From contig CANNBA010000015.1 of the NCBI GenBank assembly GCA_947502765.1, positions 1 to 53,774 on the forward strand: DNA of 53,774 nt, read 5' to 3'. A program made the translations under genes and the position numbers. Positions 45,752 through 53,774 of this stretch are shown in pieces (position 1 is the stretch's first letter; each line of letters opens with the position of its first letter). This DNA is from BACL11 sp945865535 (GTDB lineage: Bacteria; Bacteroidota; Bacteroidia; Flavobacteriales; BACL11). The notes under the pieces are model-generated. The model was not told the DNA's origin. It saw nothing but the letters and a program-made list of their open reading frames with translations, and made no database searches.

Positions 45752-47233
45752 ATGGCAAACCACAAACTCATCAACAAAGCAGTAGTACTTAATGTTGTTG
45801 GTACATTACTTATTATTAACGCTTTTTTAATGGCTCTTACCATACCTTTTAGTAGCTATTACAAGGATGGAATGTTGGGAGTCTTTATAAAATCCACAAT
45901 TATTATTCTACTAATAGGTTTAGCTACCAAATACCTTACCCGCAAAGAAAAAGATGATGAAGTTAAAAAACGAGAGGGCTACTTAATTGTAGCACTTGGC
46001 TGGATTGCAATGAGTATTTGCAGTGGAATTCCTTATTATTTAAGCGGTACGTTTAATGGAATAGCTGATATTTTTTTCGAAACGGTATCTGGTTTCACCA
46101 CAACAGGATCATCAATACTTAATAATATTGAACAAATGCCAAAGAGTATCTTGTTTTGGAGAAGCATGACTCAATGGATTGGAGGTATGGGGATTATTGT
46201 TTTAACTATTGCTATTCTACCACTTTTAGGAGTTGGTGGTATGGAACTTTTTGCAAATGAAGCTCCAGGGCCAACTAAAGATAAAATTCACCCAAGAATT
46301 AAAGAAACTGCAAAGAGGTTATGGTTCATTTATGTTAGCTTAACAGGACTTCAAATAATATTGTTAAGTCTTGCGGGGATGAGTTTTTTTGATGCTATAA
46401 ATCATTCTTTTGCAACAATGAGCACGGGTGGATTCTCTACATATCAAGATAGCGTAGGTCATTTTACATCACCCATTATTCAATATATCATTATTGGTTT
46501 TATGATTATTGCTGGAACTAATTTTACATTAATCTATTTTGGAAGTAGATTAAAATTTAGCAAGTTCTGGAATAATGATGAATTCAAATGGTATATTATT
46601 GCTATTATTTTACTGAGCGTTGTTATAACACCTTTAGTGCTCAATTACAAACCTCTCGCAGGATTAGAAGAAAGCTTTAGAGCTGCATTATTTCAAGTTG
46701 TTACTATTATGACAACAACTGGTTTCTATACTGCTAATTATTGTGAATGGGGAGCTTTTGCAAGTTTTATTTTCTTTTTACTTTTATTTAGTGGTGCATG
46801 CGCAGGAAGCACAGCTGGTGGAATAAAAATAGTACGGATTGTTCTTCTTATTAAAAATGCATTCTTAGAATTCAAAAGAAAGCTATATCCTAATGCTATA
46901 ATTCCTGTGCAATTAAATGGACAAGGAGTTGATCCAAAGATTATATATAATTTATTAGCATTTGTATTTTTTTATCTTTTTGTTTTTATATGTGGTAGTA
47001 TAGCACTTGTATTTATTGAAGGAAGTAAACTAGATTTTCAAGATGCTGTTTCAGCTTCAATAACTGTATTAAGTAATGTAGGCCCAGCAATTGGAAGGTT
47101 CAACCCTGATGCAAGTTTCTCTCATTTAACTGATGCTTCTAAATGGGTGCTTTCTTTTCTAATGCTTTTAGGAAGGCTGGAACTTTTTACTATTGCAATT
47201 TTATTTACCCCTTATTTCTGGACAAAAAATTAA
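45752..47233 (+). CDS. trkH: Trk/Ktr potassium uptake channel subunit TrkH
   Basis: TrkH (493 residues) is the potassium-conducting membrane subunit. About ten transmembrane segments are visible. Four pore-loop filters are recognised: GFTTTGSSI, MSTGGFST, TTTGFYTAN and LSNVGPAIG, as in the four-fold repeated TrkH/KtrB pore. Together with TrkA it imports K+ for osmotic and turgor control. Its stop is directly adjacent to the stop of the convergent BNR-like gene, leaving no space for a separate terminator. Confidence 0.95.
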   Translation: MANHKLINKAVVLNVVGTLLIINAFLMALTIPFSSYYKDGMLGVFIKSTIIILLIGLATKYLTRKEKDDEVKKREGYLIVALGWIAMSICSGIPYYLSGTFNGIADIFFETVSGFTTTGSSILNNIEQMPKSILFWRSMTQWIGGMGIIVLTIAILPLLGVGGMELFANEAPGPTKDKIHPRIKETAKRLWFIYVSLTGLQIILLSLAGMSFFDAINHSFATMSTGGFSTYQDSVGHFTSPIIQYIIIGFMIIAGTNFTLIYFGSRLKFSKFWNNDEFKWYIIAIILLSVVITPLVLNYKPLAGLEESFRAALFQVVTIMTTTGFYTANYCEWGAFASFIFFLLLFSGACAGSTAGGIKIVRIVLLIKNAFLEFKRKLYPNAIIPVQLNGQGVDPKIIYNLLAFVFFYLFVFICGSIALVFIEGSKLDFQDAVSASITVLSNVGPAIGRFNPDASFSHLTDASKWVLSFLMLLGRLELFTIAILFTPYFWTKN

Positions 47234-48556
47234 TTATTCTATAATAATTTTTCTTTCAATACTTCCATCATCATAGATGTTTATGAATGGTTTATTGTTT
47301 TCAGGTATTATGGTTTTGCCTAATAAATCAACGGATAGAGTTAATCGTCTATTTTGATTACTTATTTCCTCTACTAAAACAAGTTCAGTTAGAGTAGCAA
47401 TTACAAAATGAACCTGAGTTGAGCCAGTATAGGTAATGGCAAAATTGTTCCCATCAATATAAGCTATATCTGGTTCCATCTTATGCCCAAAAGTGCTGGT
47501 ATCAGAAATAATACCTGTATGAAGGCTTACTCCATTATTATCCATAATATTGTAGAAGCACTCTTTTACTCCATTTCTATTTTCTTCCCAAACCGTTACA
47601 AAAGAATTATTAGCAGTAGCTATCTCTGCTTTATCTTGGAGGGGACTTCCACTTGCATCTACTTGTGAAAAATAAGATTTTTGCAAATCATTCCTATTCA
47701 CATTTGATTTATAAATCTCATTTATGCCACTACCCCCATTACGCCTTATCACCATAATACTATCTCCAATTACAGCCCCTACAGGAGAAGATGTAGGGCA
47801 AGAATTCAACACCCAATCAACATCATCTAAATCTTGTGTAGCTGTAAAAGTAAGGCCCCCATCATTAGATTTTGCTATGTAAGAATTTCTTACATTATTA
47901 TCATTATTTCTAAAAAGCAAAAACACCTCATTATTAAAATTAGTTACCATAGTAGACTGACAACAATCACAGGGTTCTCCTGGAGCTAAAACACTTACAT
48001 CTGTAGAAGTAGAAAATGTTTGTCCGCAATCAAATGAAGTACGGACTTTCTGTTCCCAATCCGTCCAGTTAGGCAGGCATTCCATATAAGAAATTACTGG
48101 ATTTCCATCCTCACGAACAGCAACATTAGGCATACCATATTTATGTGCATCAGAATCTTCTGAAACTCTTATGGTATCAGAAAAAGTAAGTCCTCCATCA
48201 TAAGATTTTTTTAAATAAATAATATGATTATTGTGTAATAAGGATTCAAATATCAAGTAAATAGTATCTCCTTTTGCAGCAATTTCAGGCCCAATAAAAC
48301 CTGTTGGCATTAGATCTGAAGTTACTAAATCAATGGTATTACCAAATGAGGTGCCATTCCATTTTTTAGCTCTAATTGCTTTAGGACTACTAATTTTACT
48401 CCAGATAACAAAAGGACTATTGTTTGCAGTAATTGCCACTCTAGGTCTATCATAACCTTCGCTAGAACCACTACTAAGTACACTATAATTTGAAGGTACT
48501 AACTGCTGAGCTACAGCTAAAAAAGGAAAACAAAGAAGCAGAATAAAAAATCTCAT
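47234..48556 (-). CDS. BNR/sialidase-like secreted protein with short T9SS-like tail
   Basis: This 440-residue exported protein has a signal peptide (MRFFILLLCFPFLAVAQ). Repeats of the BNR/Asp-box type (SYDGGLTFS, SFDCGQTFS, SNDGGLTFT) indicate a sialidase-like beta-propeller. A CxCC cluster, PGEPCDCCQSTMV, lies near residue 230. The C-terminal end, VDLLGKTI..INIYDDGSIERKIIIE, resembles a short T9SS sorting tail. I chose the ATG at 48556, which starts the signal peptide and lies 5 bases after the previous gene's stop. The longer reading from 48604 overlaps that gene. Enzyme activity is unproven: BNR repeats occur in many non-sialidases. It is the third of three consecutive minus-strand secreted-protein genes. 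Confidence 0.72.
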   Translation of the reverse strand: MRFFILLLCFPFLAVAQQLVPSNYSVLSSGSSEGYDRPRVAITANNSPFVIWSKISSPKAIRAKKWNGTSFGNTIDLVTSDLMPTGFIGPEIAAKGDTIYLIFESLLHNNHIIYLKKSYDGGLTFSDTIRVSEDSDAHKYGMPNVAVREDGNPVISYMECLPNWTDWEQKVRTSFDCGQTFSTSTDVSVLAPGEPCDCCQSTMVTNFNNEVFLLFRNNDNNVRNSYIAKSNDGGLTFTATQDLDDVDWVLNSCPTSSPVGAVIGDSIMVIRRNGGSGINEIYKSNVNRNDLQKSYFSQVDASGSPLQDKAEIATANNSFVTVWEENRNGVKECFYNIMDNNGVSLHTGIISDTSTFGHKMEPDIAYIDGNNFAITYTGSTQVHFVIATLTELVLVEEISNQNRRLTLSVDLLGKTIIPENNKPFINIYDDGSIERKIIIE

Positions 48557-48561
48557 AGTAG

Positions 48562-51558
48562 CTATCTTACAATAAACAAATGACCTTGTTCTTGATGTTT
48601 CCATCCTTCAAAATCTTGGAAATATACTTCATAAATATAGGTTCCCATAGCTAAATCATTACCCGTTTTATAATGGGTTCCATCCCATCCATTTGAATTT
48701 AAGAAACACTCTAGATCTTCTATTTTATCTGTTGCATAAACCAAATTAGAAAACCTATCATAAATATTGAAAATAAATGTTTCCTCTCTTACACCATGAT
48801 GCTGTAAACAAAAGATATCATTCACTCCATCATGATCAGGAGTAAATGCATTTGGGATATACATCCAGTATTCATCTGCAATCCATATTTGTTTTGTTGC
48901 AGTATCGCTACAACCGAAATCATCAGTTACAATCATGCTAATTTGATAGATTCCTATAGAATCTTTATAGGTATGAAAAGGATTTGGAATAAATTCATTT
49001 GTAGTATTATCCCCAAAATTCCAATCCCAAGCAACAATATTTTCTGTAGTAATATCATTGAGCTGTAATGAAGGAAATAGAATGTTCAATGTATCAGTTG
49101 CAGTTGTAAAAAGTGCCTGAGGAGCTTGGGTAATAGTAACTAATGCACTGCCTGATGTATAACCAATTTCATTGGCATCAGAAAAAGAAGATAGCGTATA
49201 CTCTCCTTCTTCTTTAGTATAAATTATATGAGGGTTAACAGTAGTAATAATGGAAGGCTGATTAGTTCCATTAATTGCATATACAAAAGTAAATGGTTCA
49301 ACAGCTGCACTAAAGGATACTTTTACCTCTGCTTCATCTCCATTATCACAGACAGTATCATTTCCAGATATAAAGGCTCTTAAAGGAGGCATTAATGATA
49401 TTTTTAACAGTACCGTATCATTATACTCTGAAAGAAAAGAACTAATCTCAGTAAACGGATTTGGATTAATAATTACACTATCTGTTGCCCACTCATCAAA
49501 AAGAAATAAAGGATCAAGAACTGGCTCAATATTTACCACCTCATTATTAAAGTAAGCAATAGAAGTAGGGAATGTATTAATATTTACACCATTTACATTT
49601 ATAGATGTAGTAGTTCCAACTGTATCAATATTATAAACAATAATTGGTTTTTGATAAATATTTAACCAAACCGTATCAGATGTTGTAACTCCAAATGAAA
49701 CATTTTGTGAATTTACATTTGGTAATAATGTACAGGAATTAGAACTCCAAGAATCAAAACCATATGACGGATCAATTGTAGAAGTTAAAAATACATTATC
49801 ATTAATATAGTAATTTATTGAAGTGGGGAAGGCACTAATCACTGTGCCATTAACAGTAATTGAACTTGTAGTTGAAGTATTATTCATTGTATAAACAATA
49901 GTTGCAGCTAACCTTTGATGCACAACAGAATCCACAAAAGTAGTATCACAGCCATCAATTATCCAAGATGAAGTTGTAAAAATTCCTGTATCAATAGGAT
50001 TAAAAACCATACTATCAAAATAAACTGTGGAAGTTGTATTATTATAAGTAAAATTTCCGGGAACCATACTCATTTTCCAAACAAAAATCTCTTTTTTTCT
50101 ATTTGTAGCATCAAGAAATGTTCCATCAAAATTAGCTATATCCTCAAAAAACCCAATTGCATATGTATTTCCAAAACCATCTGAACATATATCATTAGTT
50201 CTATCGTCATCTGTGGTAGTACTTCCTCCCATCTTTGCCCATACCCATTCGGCAGTATTTGTAGATCCATCTAACTGGGCTACCCAAGCAGAAGCACTAG
50301 TATCTCCAATCTGAGGAAGAACAGATAAATTATCATTAAATACTGCTGTATCTTTCATTGTGCCACATAAAAATACTTGTTTATTAATATCCACAGACAT
50401 TTGATAGGACTTATCATCTCCTGAGCTTCTAGCTCTTTTAGCCCATTTCCAATCTCCTTGATTATTCATCTTTGCAACAAATACATCTCTGCTTTTTTTA
50501 TGGCTTAAAGTATCTGTTCCATTAGAAGCATTAGCACCAGGAAAAACCATAGGATTACGATACTCCCCAGTAATATACACATCATCACAAACATCAATTG
50601 CTATACTATTTACTCTATCATCTTTGTTGCTACCGACATTTTTTGCCCAAAGCCAATTACCATCCTTATCCATTTTAAAAATGAAAGCATCCCAAGCACC
50701 ATTAGATGTTATTGAAAAAGGCCCATAATTACCTGTATTTTGAAAACCACCCACAACATAAATATTTGAAAATTGATCAATAGCCAAACGATTATCTCTT
50801 GAGCCTCTAACATCTTCAATACCATCAAACTTATCCGCCCAAAGCCAATTGCCACTAGGATCTAATTTACCAATATAGCCCATTGGTTGACAATCATTAC
50901 CCCAATTAGGATTTGCAATAGATAAACCATCAAATTCAGCGCTATATCCAGAAAAGAAACCCGTAACATAAATAAACCCATCAGCATCTACTTTTACATC
51001 ATAGGAATGGTCATCAGCATCATAAATTGGATAAGGACAGCCTCCTGCAGTATTATCACTGCCAAAACCAATAACCCACTGTGGGATCCCATTTTTATCT
51101 ATTTTAGCCAATAAGGAATTATCGTGTGCATTTACACCTTGAATATTTAAAGTTCCTGGCGCTCCATTAACTCCTAATTTATAAGAGCCGCTCCAATTGG
51201 TTCCAGTAATAAAGACATCGCCTCCAGGTGTAACATGCATTCCTAATGCTCTATCATCACAACAACCACCTGATTGATTTCCACCTGGTATTGCCCATAA
51301 TACAGCTCCTGTTGAATCTAATTTAGCAATAAAATTTTCTTTATTAGTACCATTAGCATTATTATTTGTAAGATTGATTTGATCGAAATCTGCAGATGTA
51401 TTATAATACCCACTTATATAAATAAATCCTAATGAATCGGTACCAATAGAGATCCCTTTATCTGATTTTACGCCTCCAAAAGATTTGACCCAATCAGTTG
51501 TTTGTGCTGATAAATTAAAACTCATGAAAGCTAAAAATAGTACTAGTAATTTTGACAT
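48562..51558 (-). CDS. Large secreted protein with SBBP-like propeller, PKD and T9SS type B domain
   Basis: This 998-residue protein has a signal peptide (about 1-18). It continues with SBBP/beta-propeller repeats of the FIYVTG..NWLWAK type (about 21-500), two related ~85-residue modules (about 555-640 and 640-725) with FDSWSS and FDEWAT, and an Ig-like part (about 728-810). A PKD domain (about 815-893, WDWNFGD) precedes a gliding-motility-associated type B sorting domain (about 898-998) with IPNAFTPDHDGVNDIF and IYDRFSNLVY. It is exported by the Sec pathway and then probably by T9SS. The function is unknown; adhesion or polymer binding is likely. It starts 7 bases after the stop of its upstream neighbour. 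Confidence 0.82.
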   Translation of the reverse strand: MSKLLVLFLAFMSFNLSAQTTDWVKSFGGVKSDKGISIGTDSLGFIYISGYYNTSADFDQINLTNNNANGTNKENFIAKLDSTGAVLWAIPGGNQSGGCCDDRALGMHVTPGGDVFITGTNWSGSYKLGVNGAPGTLNIQGVNAHDNSLLAKIDKNGIPQWVIGFGSDNTAGGCPYPIYDADDHSYDVKVDADGFIYVTGFFSGYSAEFDGLSIANPNWGNDCQPMGYIGKLDPSGNWLWADKFDGIEDVRGSRDNRLAIDQFSNIYVVGGFQNTGNYGPFSITSNGAWDAFIFKMDKDGNWLWAKNVGSNKDDRVNSIAIDVCDDVYITGEYRNPMVFPGANASNGTDTLSHKKSRDVFVAKMNNQGDWKWAKRARSSGDDKSYQMSVDINKQVFLCGTMKDTAVFNDNLSVLPQIGDTSASAWVAQLDGSTNTAEWVWAKMGGSTTTDDDRTNDICSDGFGNTYAIGFFEDIANFDGTFLDATNRKKEIFVWKMSMVPGNFTYNNTTSTVYFDSMVFNPIDTGIFTTSSWIIDGCDTTFVDSVVHQRLAATIVYTMNNTSTTSSITVNGTVISAFPTSINYYINDNVFLTSTIDPSYGFDSWSSNSCTLLPNVNSQNVSFGVTTSDTVWLNIYQKPIIVYNIDTVGTTTSINVNGVNINTFPTSIAYFNNEVVNIEPVLDPLFLFDEWATDSVIINPNPFTEISSFLSEYNDTVLLKISLMPPLRAFISGNDTVCDNGDEAEVKVSFSAAVEPFTFVYAINGTNQPSIITTVNPHIIYTKEEGEYTLSSFSDANEIGYTSGSALVTITQAPQALFTTATDTLNILFPSLQLNDITTENIVAWDWNFGDNTTNEFIPNPFHTYKDSIGIYQISMIVTDDFGCSDTATKQIWIADEYWMYIPNAFTPDHDGVNDIFCLQHHGVREETFIFNIYDRFSNLVYATDKIEDLECFLNSNGWDGTHYKTGNDLAMGTYIYEVYFQDFEGWKHQEQGHLFIVR

Positions 51559-51565
51559 TTTATAA

Positions 51566-53774
51566 TTAATATAAAACTTGAATATTTCCTGATTTTTTAA
51601 ATAATTTGCTATCCAGGCCTAATACTTCAATGTGATAATAATATGTTCCTTGCTGTACTTTTTTATTCTCAAATGTTCCATCCCAATATTTATCAATCGC
51701 ATCACTTTCAAATAGTTGATTGCCCCACCTATCAAATATTTTAATATTAAATGTTTGAATATAAAGTCCTTTAATCACAAATAATTCATTATGCTCATCA
51801 TCATTAGGGGTAAAGGCTAAGGGAATAAATAATTGAGTTAATGGGACAGAGCGAACTATTGCAAGTTCTGACATATCTGTACAACCATTGCCATCCTCAA
51901 TCCAAACTTTATATCTTCCTGAATCTTGGACTGTTAAAATTTGCTCAATACTAATCAAAGAATCAAACTCTGTATACCATTCATAAAATACATAAGTGCC
52001 TGTTGTTAAATCTACTTCTTCACCAAAATATATTGTAATATCATTAGGAGTAATTACCGCAATAGGTAATGGATTAACAATTACATTTGCAATTCCAGAA
52101 TCGCTAGCAATACAATCATTTACATCATCTGCTAATACAATCCCATAATTTCCGGCAATTGATGTTGAAATAGAATAATTAGAACTCGTAATATCATTAC
52201 TAGTTGAAGACACGGAACCGTTAGTATATGTCAAATCCCAAGGTAATAATCCATTAAAGGTAAAATTAATAGCAGCTGTACTTCCGTCATCACAAACTGA
52301 ACCACCCCCAGAAATGGTAGCCTGTGGAATTGGATCTTCTATAATGTTTAATGTATCTGAATCAGAACAACCATAAAAATCTGTAACCGTTAATATGAAA
52401 TTGCCTTGATCAATATCAATACTTGAAACTGTTAAACCATTATTCCATAAGTAAGAGTAGGGCTGAGTACCTCCAATAATATTGGGCAAAAGTGTTGTAT
52501 TTGTATTACAAGGAATATTATAATCTACCCCTAAATCAACAACTGGAGGTGGATCATAAATAATTTCTAGAGTATCAGAGCCTAAACAACCGTATAAATC
52601 AGTTACTGTAAGTTGGTAGTTCCCCATTGCAAGTGTTAACATGCTATCTGACTGTCCAGAATTCCATAGATATGTATATGGGGCTGTACCTCCTGAGACC
52701 ACAGGATCAATCAATGTATCTGAATTACAAGCTATCATTAAATCAGGACCAAAGCTGAAGGTTGGAAAATCACCCTCTTCCACTATTAAAGTGTCAGAAA
52801 ATACTGCACAGCCTGATATGTCTGCAGAAACAACATAAGTCCCTTCACCAACATTCACTGTTGAAGCTGTACTAAATACAGTTGATGTAGAGTCAAACCA
52901 ATGATAAGTAGCCCCAACACCACCATTAGCAGTTAATGTTATAGTGGAGTTACAAGGAATTGACATATAAGCTGAGTCAATACCTAAATCATCTACAATA
53001 TTTAATGTAGGAGAATAAAAACTACCTGCCTCCAACCAAACATATGAACTTAGTCCACCATCTGAACCATCAGCTATTGCTAATTTAATATGGTAAGTAG
53101 CTCCACATTGCACTAAAGCTTGAGCAGTTAATACTGTAGTCAAACCATCAGCATCTGCAATACTAACTAAAGCTTGATTATTGACAAAATACTGCGGATT
53201 CATAACGGCAGGAGGATTATTACAAACAGATGAAATAGTAATTGGTAAAGGTGGATTAGTATTTGGTACAACTGCTAAATTAATTGCTCCATTTGCCCAA
53301 GGACCTGCAATACCAGGTCCTGATAAAAAGAATCCAAATACATCATTGTATTGTGTGTTTTCGTAAGTAAAATACTCTTTAGAGCCAAATGCATACCTAA
53401 ATTCCATTGAATCAGATGTAGGAATAAAATCAAATTCCAATACTGCTACATCATTAATGGAGCTTACAGAAAAAGATTGGCCAATCATTCCTGGAACGGA
53501 ATTAGCCACTGCAAGTAAATCTGGATCTGTTACGGTATTTGGCATAAATGGAAAGCCACCCCCATTAATTGGATCAAGAGCATAAATATCGCCAGTACAC
53601 ATAACAATTCCACTATCAATACCAAGATTAGTATTTACTCCATTAAACCAACCAATTTGAGATGGCTCACCCTGAAAAGTGTGATTTGAAGCAATAACCC
53701 CTCCTCCTAATAATACATTATCAATAAGATAGACTGGTGTATTATAAGGAGCTAAATTATCTATTACAATTTGT
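51566..53774 (-). CDS. Choice-of-anchor L secreted protein with SprB-like repeats and T9SS type B domain (5' end cut by window)
   Basis: The reading frame stays open to the right edge, so the start lies outside the window; about 736 codons are seen. An internal ATG at 53602 is not the start, because the upstream 57 codons read as the usual family sequence (for example YLIDNVLLGGGVIASN, then IGWFNGVNTNLGIDSGIV). Choice-of-anchor L features follow, including FRYAFGSKEY. Ig-like domains come next, then two SprB-type repeats (GGTAPYTYLWNSGQS and GGTQPYSYLWNNGLT). The C-terminus is a gliding-motility-associated type B sorting domain with IPLAFTPNDDEHNEL and KIFDRWGNQLFES. It is likely a surface adhesin related to SprB-type gliding proteins. 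Confidence 0.82.
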   Translation of the reverse strand, partial: QIVIDNLAPYNTPVYLIDNVLLGGGVIASNHTFQGEPSQIGWFNGVNTNLGIDSGIVMCTGDIYALDPINGGGFPFMPNTVTDPDLLAVANSVPGMIGQSFSVSSINDVAVLEFDFIPTSDSMEFRYAFGSKEYFTYENTQYNDVFGFFLSGPGIAGPWANGAINLAVVPNTNPPLPITISSVCNNPPAVMNPQYFVNNQALVSIADADGLTTVLTAQALVQCGATYHIKLAIADGSDGGLSSYVWLEAGSFYSPTLNIVDDLGIDSAYMSIPCNSTITLTANGGVGATYHWFDSTSTVFSTASTVNVGEGTYVVSADISGCAVFSDTLIVEEGDFPTFSFGPDLMIACNSDTLIDPVVSGGTAPYTYLWNSGQSDSMLTLAMGNYQLTVTDLYGCLGSDTLEIIYDPPPVVDLGVDYNIPCNTNTTLLPNIIGGTQPYSYLWNNGLTVSSIDIDQGNFILTVTDFYGCSDSDTLNIIEDPIPQATISGGGSVCDDGSTAAINFTFNGLLPWDLTYTNGSVSSTSNDITSSNYSISTSIAGNYGIVLADDVNDCIASDSGIANVIVNPLPIAVITPNDITIYFGEEVDLTTGTYVFYEWYTEFDSLISIEQILTVQDSGRYKVWIEDGNGCTDMSELAIVRSVPLTQLFIPLAFTPNDDEHNELFVIKGLYIQTFNIKIFDRWGNQLFESDAIDKYWDGTFENKKVQQGTYYYHIEVLGLDSKLFKKSGNIQVLY

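Noticed and set aside
48557..48604. Longer start for the BNR-like gene
   Set aside because: The extension overlaps the upstream gene and would bury the signal peptide; the ATG at 48556 starts a clean signal sequence.
53602..53602. Internal ATG as the start of the choice-of-anchor L protein
   Set aside because: The frame upstream is open to the window edge and reads as conserved family sequence, so the gene is cut by the window.

Overview
The window is low-GC DNA from a member of the Bacteroidota, most likely a marine-type Flavobacteriales bacterium. The evidence is consistent across the window. Several genes are preceded by the Bacteroidota-type -7 element TAnnTTTG. There are secreted proteins with type IX secretion system (T9SS) C-terminal domains of both type A and the gliding-motility-associated type B. 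SecD and SecF are fused, glutamine synthetase is the eukaryote-like type II, and a DUF3467 gene follows rpoC. No rRNA, CRISPR array, insertion sequence or prophage is visible, and most of the window is ordinary chromosomal core.

Layout. 1-349 is mostly non-coding, followed by pruA (+). 2046-15261 is one long minus-strand information-processing block. Read in transcription order it is tRNA-Thr(TGT), tRNA-Tyr, tRNA-Gly, tRNA-Thr(GGT), tuf, tRNA-Trp, secE, nusG, rplK, rplA, rplJ, rplL, rpoB, rpoC and a DUF3467 gene. A clear promoter lies before the first tRNA. Just upstream are rpsU, a XerC/D-type recombinase and the ribosome hibernation factor hpf. 16882-22225 is a tightly packed minus-strand run: two small PspC-like proteins, an RmlD-like reductase, an amino-acid/Na+ symporter, a helix-hairpin-helix membrane protein, apt and an acyl-CoA dehydrogenase. 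A lone plus-strand ydcF-like gene follows, then purM-prfA-pyrF (minus). Next comes a PorE-like TPR/beta-propeller/CRD/OmpA envelope protein, glutamine synthetase, tatA with a truncated cation-exchanger remnant, and secDF.

33000-53774 holds the accessory and surface material. It contains an FG-GAP secreted protein (+), a 1024-residue lamin-tail/repeat protein, an AddAB-type helicase/nuclease pair, the potassium uptake pair trkA-trkH (+), and a run of three T9SS-linked secreted proteins. The last of these runs off the right edge of the window.

Several genes form a working theme of protein export and surface display: SecE, SecDF and TatA at the inner membrane, a PorE-like anchor in the envelope, and five large secreted proteins with T9SS or T9SS-like C-terminal tails. 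I found no clear sign of a wholly new system. The points most worth a second look are an unnamed domain occurring twice inside the 35260-38334 protein, the exchanger fragment behind tatA, hairpins placed at rplL/rpoB and rpsU/xerC, and a CxCC motif in a BNR-like secreted protein.
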